Of a stretch of DNA of 26,577 nt, positions 1 through 6,762 are shown in pieces (the stretch's first letter is position 1; each line of letters opens with the position of its first letter). The translations under genes were made by a program, and so were the position numbers. The DNA is from a virus. Where the stretch lies: the IMG/VR virus record IMGVR_UViG_3300012920_000216, positions 1 through 26,577 of that record; one strand, written 5' to 3'. Under the pieces are notes generated by a model. It was not told the DNA's origin, did no database searches, and was given only the letters and a program-made list of their open reading frames with translations.

Positions 1-2790
1 AGCAGTTGTTTGTCCTGCTAATACACTTATATTCTGTAAATTTGATCCATTTTTCTTTATAGTTACATTTACATTTGAACCTGCCGGAGCAGTATCAACA
101 TAAGCATGAACTTTTTTCAAGCTGTATGCTTTTTGTAAATACAATCTTTTAGTGCCTGTATTCGTTGCTAAAGTATCATCAAAGCGATATGCTTTAATAA
201 ATTCTTGTGTTTGTTGCGCAATCCAGTCATAATCACTACCATTATAACTTAGTATCTCTCCCGTGTTCGCTGTATTAGTATTTAGATGTGTATCTACATT
301 TGCATCATTATAGCCGCCTGCTGAAGATATTTCTTGCTGTACAAACGCTGTAGTTGCAATCTGAGTAGTATTTGTTCCACTGCTTGCTGTAGGAGCAACA
401 GGAGTCCCTGTAAACGTAGGAGAGTTTGATTGTGCGGCATCAGTAATACCGTATCCTGTCAATGTAGTTGGCTTACCTGATAAGCTACTAAAAGCTCCAT
501 CAAAACCACTAGGATCTACAGAGCTTGGATTAGTTTGTACCCACTGGTTAGAAGTCCCGTCTGCATAATAAACATAAAGTACAAGAGCATCATCGTCAAA
601 CCAGAGATCTCCGGCAGAAGGACTACTAGGAGCATTACCAGAAACAGATACATTTGCTCCTGAACTAAATCCTGATATTGCTGATTGAACAAATGCTGTT
701 GTTGCAATCTGAGTAGTATTTGTGCTAGAAGCGGCAGTAGGTGCCGTAGGGGTTCCGGTAAGTGCTGGACTTGCTAAAGGAGCAGCATCCGTAATACCAT
801 ATCCTGTTAGTGTAGTTGGCTTACCTGTAAGGGCACTAAATGCCCCGCTGAACACTTCTGACTGATTTGCAAGCCTTACCCAGTTTCCTGCATGAGCAAA
901 ATATGCCGCACCAGTAGCATGAACATGAGCAAACATACCGTGGTATGTGCTTGCACTAGGCAAATTAGAGGTTTGAGAGAATACATTTGCAAAATAAGCT
1001 TTACCTGTAGTAATAAAATCATTACTACCAATGTCTGCATCTGCACCAGTAGTAAGTGCATCAGTAATACCGTATCCTGATACTGTAGTAGGCTTGCTGC
1101 TTATATTTGAAAAAGCTAAGCTAGGAGGAGTATATGTGAATACTCCTGTAGTATTGTTATAGCTTAGTGTGCCGCTTCCAGATGCAGAGTTTGATGTTAC
1201 ACTAAAATCTCCAAGAGCGCTGAAACTACTAATTGCTCCTGTTACAAATGCTGTAGTTGCAATTTGATTTGTATTTGTATTAGCTGACGCAGTAGGAGCA
1301 GTAGGAGTGCCTGTAAGCGATGGAGAAGCTAGAGGAGCTTTTGTAGCTAAATTAGATGTAACTGTAGAGGCAAAGCTAGCATCATCATTAATAGCAGCAG
1401 CTAATTCATTTAAAGTATCTAAAGCCCCTGGGGCGGAATCAACTATTGCATCTACTTTCGCTTGTACATGCGATTCCTGCACTTGCCACTCAGGAATACC
1501 TGAAACCGTAAGTGTAATGTGAGAATTTCCAGAATTAGTTGTGCCTTCAGAAGTATACGTAAAGCTTTTTACTTTTTTATCAAATGCATTACCAGAAGAA
1601 CGTGTAAAAGAATTAGAATTAACTGCTGCAGTAGTATTGTCGTGATAAGTAAGTGTCCCAATAGTAGGATCATTTACTCCTGTACTGCTAAAGGCTTCCA
1701 AAAATAAAGCAGGACTTATATTTACTGTTCCGCTTGGGAGTCCTGATGAAAGAACCAGCCTGGTATCAGAAGCACCATTTGCAGGAATTGTAATATTGCC
1801 AGAAGAACTAGAAGCAAATCTACTATCCAAAGGCGCTACTGAAGTTCCTGCGACTTGCTTGTATAGAGCCCCTGAATCTGTTTCTATCCATATTTCATCA
1901 AATGCTACAAATGTTGCAGGGGCACTATCTTGAAAATATACTTTATTTGATGTTCCTATAGACTCTTGCACTTTAGATGTTGTAAACGCAGTTGTAGCAA
2001 GTTGCGTAGTATTTGTAGTAAGTGCTGCTGTAGGAGCAGTTGGAGTGCCTGTTAAGGCAGGAGATGCTAAAGGAGCAGCATCTGTAATACCATAGCCAGA
2101 AAGAGTAGTAGGCCTTCCGGTTAGACTTGCGAATTGTCCATTAAAAGCATCAGTAATGCCATACCCAGATATTGTTGTTGGAGTACCGCTTAAAGAACTA
2201 AATGCCCCGTCAAAAGCATCTGTAATACCATATCCAACTATTGTAGTTGGTCTACCTGTTAAAGAACTAAATGCTCCGTCAAAAGCATCTGTAATACCAT
2301 ACCCTGATATAGTAGTTGGTTTTCCTGTTAAAGAACTAAATGCACCATCAAAAGCATCTGTAATACCATATCCTGATATAGTACTAGGTTTATTTGTTAG
2401 CGCAGAAAAAGATCCGCTAAAAGCATCAATAATACCATAACCAGATATGGTATTAGGAGTAGAAGTTAAATCGCTAAAAGCTACGCTTGTAAGAGCATCT
2501 GTAATACCATACCCAGCTACCGTGGTGGGCTTGGCTGTAATTTGACTAAAAGATACACTTGTAAGAGCATCTGTAATACCATACCCAGCTACCGTGGTGG
2601 GTTTATTTAATATATCAGCAAAAGAAGGCTCATAAATTACATAATCTAAGCTATTCCAAGCTGTGACTCCGTCTCCTATCTTGAACTTGTCAGTATTAGT
2701 TTCGTAGCCTAATTCACCAGAACTAAGAGTAGGATTAGTACTAGCCCAATCTGCTGAAGTATCTCGCCTTATTTGTATTCGTGCTGTCAT
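1..2790 (-). CDS. Tail fibre with Mtd-like N-terminus, partial (C-terminus beyond left edge)
   Basis: The frame is open from an ATG at 2790 to the window edge: 930 codons with no stop, checked triplet by triplet over most of its length. The first 45 residues or so (TARIQIRRD, GELGYETNTDKFKIGDG, AWNSL) match the N-terminal domain of major tropism determinant-type fibres, which usually attaches the protein to the tail. Then come eight tandem GYGITDA units, and further on three dispersed ones (11 in all), plus four modules of the APLASPxLTGTPTAPT...ATTAFV type. One LDTLNELAAAINDD block and a DVDTHLNT...LSYNGSDYDW motif follow. The last visible stretch (KRLYLQKAYSLKKVHAYVDTA, KKNGSNL) resembles the start of a beta-sandwich domain common at fibre ends. 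The start overlaps the upstream stop as TAATG, suggesting coupled translation. The role is inferred to be receptor binding; the receptor-binding tip itself is not in the window. Confidence 0.9.
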   Translation of the reverse strand, partial: MTARIQIRRDTSADWASTNPTLSSGELGYETNTDKFKIGDGVTAWNSLDYVIYEPSFADILNKPTTVAGYGITDALTSVSFSQITAKPTTVAGYGITDALTSVAFSDLTSTPNTISGYGIIDAFSGSFSALTNKPSTISGYGITDAFDGAFSSLTGKPTTISGYGITDAFDGAFSSLTGRPTTIVGYGITDAFDGAFSSLSGTPTTISGYGITDAFNGQFASLTGRPTTLSGYGITDAAPLASPALTGTPTAPTAALTTNTTQLATTAFTTSKVQESIGTSNKVYFQDSAPATFVAFDEIWIETDSGALYKQVAGTSVAPLDSRFASSSSGNITIPANGASDTRLVLSSGLPSGTVNISPALFLEAFSSTGVNDPTIGTLTYHDNTTAAVNSNSFTRSSGNAFDKKVKSFTYTSEGTTNSGNSHITLTVSGIPEWQVQESHVQAKVDAIVDSAPGALDTLNELAAAINDDASFASTVTSNLATKAPLASPSLTGTPTAPTASANTNTNQIATTAFVTGAISSFSALGDFSVTSNSASGSGTLSYNNTTGVFTYTPPSLAFSNISSKPTTVSGYGITDALTTGADADIGSNDFITTGKAYFANVFSQTSNLPSASTYHGMFAHVHATGAAYFAHAGNWVRLANQSEVFSGAFSALTGKPTTLTGYGITDAAPLASPALTGTPTAPTAASSTNTTQIATTAFVQSAISGFSSGANVSVSGNAPSSPSAGDLWFDDDALVLYVYYADGTSNQWVQTNPSSVDPSGFDGAFSSLSGKPTTLTGYGITDAAQSNSPTFTGTPVAPTASSGTNTTQIATTAFVQQEISSAGGYNDANVDTHLNTNTANTGEILSYNGSDYDWIAQQTQEFIKAYRFDDTLATNTGTKRLYLQKAYSLKKVHAYVDTAPAGSNVNVTIKKNGSNLQNISVLAGQTTA
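341..2079 (-). repeat. Four dispersed copies of an ATTAFV fibre module
   Basis: Four copies of a block of about 100 bases encode APLASPxLTGTPTAPTA...NTTQIATTAFV. They lie at about 341-447, 689-786, 1243-1341 and 1984-2079, all in the reading frame of the fibre. A fifth, more diverged copy is in the upstream fibre gene at about 3018-3115. Three of the four copies follow directly after a GYGITDA or AT-rich linker unit, so the fibre is built of alternating modules. These modules are common in phage fibres. Confidence 0.85.
2078..2640 (-). repeat. Tandem 69/72-base repeat encoding eight GYGITDA units
   Basis: The sequence gcatc(t/a)gtaataccat recurs at 2078, 2147, 2216, 2285, 2354, 2423, 2495 and 2567. 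Steps are 69 bases (23 codons) five times, then 72 bases (24 codons) twice. Each unit encodes roughly GYGITDAFDGAFSSLTGKPTT. Units between 2147 and 2423 are the most alike at DNA level; the outer ones have diverged. The repeat stays in frame in the fibre gene and probably forms a repetitive fibre shaft. Single further copies lie near 445, 785 and 1060. Confidence 0.95.
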
Positions 2791-4646
2791 TATGCAGAGC
2801 CCCCGTCAAGAATTATTATTACATCACTCGATACAGTCGTGGCAGTGCCACCATCAACAACAAAGTTTACAGTGCCTCCTGCACCGCCTACTCCCGATTG
2901 ATTTACATTCCTAAATTTTTGAGTAGCAGTATCATATGCAATTACTTGATTTTGTTGTGGAGTGGTTATATTTACATCCGTTAGTCCACCTAAAGTTTGA
3001 GATCCTGACTGCTGCTTTACAAAAGCAGTTGTTGCTAAAGTAGTATCATTACTTGTTGTAGCAGGGGTGGGGGCTTTTGGTGCTCCAGTAAATGTCGGGT
3101 TAGATATAGGAGCTTTTAAAGCAAGTGTTTGGGTTATAGAAGTTGCAAAATTAGAGTCGTCGTTTATTGCTGCAGCAATTTCATTTAAGGTATCAAGAGT
3201 TCCAGGAGCACCATCAATTATGCTATTTACTTCATTAGTAACAAAAGCTTGAGTAGCAAAAGAACTCAAATCAGGCATAGTCATAGAGAAAACACCTGAG
3301 TTATTATTATAGCTTAAAGTACCTTGACCTGAGGGAGTAGTATTAACTACAGACAAACTTGTACGGTCAATTTTTGTTTTATTTAAGGTATATGTATCTA
3401 TAGCTGAAGAACTAAACAAAAATATTTGATTTACAGTTGTTGCTACTCCTATTTTTGTAGTTGAGCTACTTCTTGTTTGGGTTATCGTACCACTAGTAGT
3501 TATATGTACTAAGTCGCCTGGAGTTAAACCAGTGAAACCATTTACTAATCCATGAATAAATACAGCTACACTATTTGGTCCACTTGCAGAAGCAGCCGCA
3601 AAACCTACAAAAGCTTCTGAAGTATTATTTGAATTTACGGCCGCAATAGTACCGTTTGTAAGCAACTTTACAGGATCAAGAAAAGAGACTTGTCCTGTTA
3701 CTTGAAAAGTACCTTGAAGAGTATCTGTTGCAGTTTGTGCAAATCTTTCTTCTATAAGAGTGTTTGCAAAGTTTGCTGGGATCTCATTATCTTCTGTCCC
3801 TACGGAACTATTCGCAGGAAGAAGAACACCTCCTCCAGATGTTGCCGATAATGAGGCTTCTCCAATTGTAATAGTGTCGCCAGAGAAAAAAGCATCTTTT
3901 ACATAAAGTTCTTCGAATGCTTGACTTTGACTGCCTAAACTAACATTATAAAAGGTTGCTGTTTTTTGATTCGGAGCTTCACCAAAAGTATATGTGCCTC
4001 CTGCAGCTAAGCCAGTAGGAAAAAGATTCCCATCTAAATATAAGTTATTCCAAGCATTAGAATTATTTCCTAAATTTTTAGTGGTTCCCGCTTTAGGAAC
4101 TAAATCTACATTTAAATTCTGAAGTTCATTTTGCACCCAACTACTGTAAACATAATACTTGCTACTATCGTTTACAGGTACAGTAGTAAGATTTGTATTT
4201 GCTGCAAATATTGGCCCAGAAAACTCTCCTCCTGTTTTATCCATTTTTCCAGAAAGAGAAGTGTTAACGCTAGTTGTAGTAGCTGCATTACCGCTTACAG
4301 TCCCAATTTGAGTTTCTAAATCATGAACAAAATACTTTAACTCTTTTTCTAAGGCTACAATACCGTGCTTCAATGAAATAAAGTTTCCATCGATTTCTGG
4401 AATTGTAAGCAGTTCCTCGTTTGGCTTATGAGAAACTGCTACTGTATCATTATTCTCATGCTCGTACGACTGATCAGTAACTTTAGTAACAACACTAACG
4501 TTTTTACTAATTCTTGATTCCCACTCATTTTCAAGTTTATTATAGACATACTGAACTCCGTTCCGGAGAACCGGAACGGAGAAGTTGTCAGTAGGATCTG
4601 CATAAACAGGTACTGGTAGAGAAGGAGACGTACGAGAATGTGCCAT
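2790..4646 (-). CDS. Tail fibre / virion structural protein, 618 aa
   Basis: This fibre-like structural protein is probably part of the tail-tip adsorption apparatus. The N-terminal 60 residues (SLPVPVYADPTD, NGVQYVYNKLENEWESR) look like an attachment segment. Around residues 189-210 lies NLGNNSNAWNNLYLDGN, and around 249-280 TITIGEASLSATSGGGVLLP; both are familiar from fibre and structural proteins of marine T4-like and other phages. The C-terminal third has GTLSYNNNSGVF, LDTLNEIAAAINDD (about 480-498) and one ATTAFV module. These are shared with the next gene, indicating duplication or recombination. The end (about 590-618) is glycine- and valine-rich. ATG at 4646 is five bases after the upstream stop; the stop overlaps the next ATG as TAATG. 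No enzymatic domain is seen. Confidence 0.9.
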   Translation of the reverse strand: MAHSRTSPSLPVPVYADPTDNFSVPVLRNGVQYVYNKLENEWESRISKNVSVVTKVTDQSYEHENNDTVAVSHKPNEELLTIPEIDGNFISLKHGIVALEKELKYFVHDLETQIGTVSGNAATTTSVNTSLSGKMDKTGGEFSGPIFAANTNLTTVPVNDSSKYYVYSSWVQNELQNLNVDLVPKAGTTKNLGNNSNAWNNLYLDGNLFPTGLAAGGTYTFGEAPNQKTATFYNVSLGSQSQAFEELYVKDAFFSGDTITIGEASLSATSGGGVLLPANSSVGTEDNEIPANFANTLIEERFAQTATDTLQGTFQVTGQVSFLDPVKLLTNGTIAAVNSNNTSEAFVGFAAASASGPNSVAVFIHGLVNGFTGLTPGDLVHITTSGTITQTRSSSTTKIGVATTVNQIFLFSSSAIDTYTLNKTKIDRTSLSVVNTTPSGQGTLSYNNNSGVFSMTMPDLSSFATQAFVTNEVNSIIDGAPGTLDTLNEIAAAINDDSNFATSITQTLALKAPISNPTFTGAPKAPTPATTSNDTTLATTAFVKQQSGSQTLGGLTDVNITTPQQNQVIAYDTATQKFRNVNQSGVGGAGGTVNFVVDGGTATTVSSDVIIILDGGSA

Positions 4647-4651
4647 CTAGC

Positions 4652-6748
4652 TTATGATCCTGCGGCAGTATTATCCTGTAGCTGGACAGACCAAGTAATC
4701 TGCAAAGTATCTGCAGTTGCTTTATTTACCGGATCAAAAGTTGTACGACAAAGCATAGTCTGAGTCAAAGGCCCTTGAGTAAATCCATATGCGGCCGCTT
4801 GAATACTCTTTGCGCCTGCAGTAAGAACTCCATCAACAGGACCAAAAGTTGTGCTTCCTGTTACAGCATTGGCAGCTCCACCAGTAGGATCTACATGGAG
4901 AAGTTCAGAGTTAGCCACATTAGTAGTAGGAGCACCTATACCTGCTCGAGTATCAATATGAGCAAGTTCTGCTACGTTAGCATCGGTATTATTAGTTGTA
5001 TAAGGACGGCTGCCCACATCAAAGATTCCTAAGTCTTTGATATGCTTATTAAAGATACCTGCTTCTGTAATTGGATAGACCCTATTATGAGGAGCTCTAG
5101 AAGTATTTGCATTTGTTTTATGAATTACTTCATAGTCATTCTCTGGGCGAGGATTATTTTCTTTAAATGTAGCAACGTATACAATTCTGTCGCCATTTTT
5201 CTTATTTCCCGCTACAGCATTGGGAGCGTAAGTTTGGCCTGGAATATTGTATGCAATAAAGTCATTTCCAGTGGCAGTATTATATCTAGCATGCTGGTCG
5301 CCTGCACCCGCATTGGTAACGGTCAAGCCACCAACTGTAGAGTAGTCATTTTCTCCTTCTGGATAGCCTTCTGGTTTTGTACTTTTTCCGTCTGCTACAA
5401 TACTGGAGCCTACTAAAGCTCCTTGAAAAATACCATCAACAGCAGTTCCGAATTGAACAAACTCTGTGCCTCTAGTATCTGTTGCTATACTTCCGAAGCT
5501 AGTATGGTCGCCTGCTGAAGTAGGGGCATTAGTCGCTGTCTGACCTGCGGGCTTATCTTCTTCTGCTCCGATAAAGGGGAATCTAGGTCGCAAAGTACCA
5601 CTAATTGTATCAAGAACAGCATAGCCAACTTCATCTACAAAAGTATTAACATTGGTTGCACCAGCAAAGTTAGATCCTGCTGCCAGTGCTAAACCATTTT
5701 GATCTGTAAATATTAAGTCAATATTGTGTTCAATCTCTCTTTCATAGAAAGCACCAATTTGGCCACGACTAATTCCTAAAAGACCTATGCCTGCTTCCGT
5801 ATAAGGGCCACTACCATTTGCAAAACCAGTTGTAGAATTAAGAGCCTCAGTATTTGTAGTTCCATCTAACTTGGGTCTAGAAGCATTATTAGCTGCTCCA
5901 AAAGGCCCAAGCTGATCTCCATTCGGCTCAAATTGAGATTTTACATGAGTATGAGTGGGATGATTTGGCATATTCGCAACTACACTGTAAGAAGTGAGCG
6001 GAATCTGAGCAACATAATCAACATCAATAGTTGCACTTGCTGCATTATTTGCAGGGGCTTGGCCACCTAAACTACCACTAAGAGTAAGAGTTGTAAGAGT
6101 TGCATGAGGAACTCCTGACTCAATTCTAGTAATAGTAACATTGGTAGCAACTGTATTTGCTCCTACTTTTTTAACTTTCAGACCAGTCCTAAGTCTTTTT
6201 ACAGTATTACCTCCATCGCTTCCTGTCTGAAAACGAAGAGTAGTTACTCCTCCAGATTCATTGTAGATAGGCACATCCGTTCCATTACCATCAACACCTC
6301 TAGTAAGAGTAACCCCTTCTAGTGTAGGATATTCCCCTGCTAGGGTGGTGTCCTTCATTAACTGAACACGAAATCCTCTTTCATCTTGAAGCATGCGATC
6401 ATAAGCCTCTGGAGTTGCAGCTCTCTTTCTTGAAGTAGCTGTTTGTCCTGTAGTAGTATCAGTCTGACCTCTTGCATTAGTTGGAAGAGCATCAAAATCT
6501 TGAGCATTATACTGATTCGGCTTTTTACGAGCTGCAGCCCCGATTCCGACTGCCATATGGCTCATCATTCGAGGCATTTTGTGCTCGCCAGCACGATCTT
6601 GGCCGTCGTCAATCATTCTTCCAATGATATGCGCGATACCGGCACGAGTTACTTTATTTCGAATTGTTTTATGTTGCTTTACCTTACCGTCTTTATCACG
6701 AAGGACTAGGTTCACAACACCTTTTAAGCGACAATCGTCTTGGTACAT
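4652..6748 (-). CDS. Phage structural protein with a split conserved fold, 698 aa
   Basis: I cannot name this family securely. Residues 1-60 (RDKDGKVKQHKTIRNKVTRAG, IAHIIGRM) followed by MAVGIGAA resemble the start of a tail-associated protein family with an N-terminal 'rNkVt.aG..hIa' segment. Near the C-terminus ITEAGIFN (about 558-569) and RTTFDPVNKATADTLQITW (about 665-687) resemble the closing strands of the same fold. Usually these parts are close together; here about 400 residues separate them, rich in Thr, Ala, Asn and Gly and lacking a recognised domain. A PTHTHVK motif lies near residue 265. ATG at 6748 has a strong ribosome binding site (AAGGAG). It is 13 bases downstream of the 933-aa gene. 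The DNA is visibly richer in G+C than that neighbour. Likely a virion tail-tip protein; the role is inferred from position. Confidence 0.88.
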   Translation of the reverse strand: MYQDDCRLKGVVNLVLRDKDGKVKQHKTIRNKVTRAGIAHIIGRMIDDGQDRAGEHKMPRMMSHMAVGIGAAARKKPNQYNAQDFDALPTNARGQTDTTTGQTATSRKRAATPEAYDRMLQDERGFRVQLMKDTTLAGEYPTLEGVTLTRGVDGNGTDVPIYNESGGVTTLRFQTGSDGGNTVKRLRTGLKVKKVGANTVATNVTITRIESGVPHATLTTLTLSGSLGGQAPANNAASATIDVDYVAQIPLTSYSVVANMPNHPTHTHVKSQFEPNGDQLGPFGAANNASRPKLDGTTNTEALNSTTGFANGSGPYTEAGIGLLGISRGQIGAFYEREIEHNIDLIFTDQNGLALAAGSNFAGATNVNTFVDEVGYAVLDTISGTLRPRFPFIGAEEDKPAGQTATNAPTSAGDHTSFGSIATDTRGTEFVQFGTAVDGIFQGALVGSSIVADGKSTKPEGYPEGENDYSTVGGLTVTNAGAGDQHARYNTATGNDFIAYNIPGQTYAPNAVAGNKKNGDRIVYVATFKENNPRPENDYEVIHKTNANTSRAPHNRVYPITEAGIFNKHIKDLGIFDVGSRPYTTNNTDANVAELAHIDTRAGIGAPTTNVANSELLHVDPTGGAANAVTGSTTFGPVDGVLTAGAKSIQAAAYGFTQGPLTQTMLCRTTFDPVNKATADTLQITWSVQLQDNTAAGS

Positions 6749-6756
6749 TTAAGTTT

Positions 6757-6762
6757 CTCCTT
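6757..6762 (-). promoter_or_regulatory. Strong Shine-Dalgarno of the 698-aa gene
   Basis: On the minus strand AAGGAG lies 8 bases before the ATG at 6748, in the 13-base gap after the 933-aa gene. Several junctions here rely on overlaps instead, so this gene can be initiated independently. Confidence 0.8.

Noticed and set aside
470-476. TTGACA-like hexamer on the minus strand in the fibre gene
   Set aside because: No matching -10 at proper spacing and it is within coding repeats.
2156-2440. Plus-strand open frame of 94 codons with four PYPDIVVG-like repeats
   Set aside because: It is the antisense shadow of the 69-base fibre repeat, whose lack of stops on the other strand repeats with the unit. 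There is no ribosome binding site logic and all real genes are on the minus strand.
2078-2640. CRISPR-like periodic repeat
   Set aside because: Units are contiguous, in frame and coding throughout; there are no unique spacers between short repeats.
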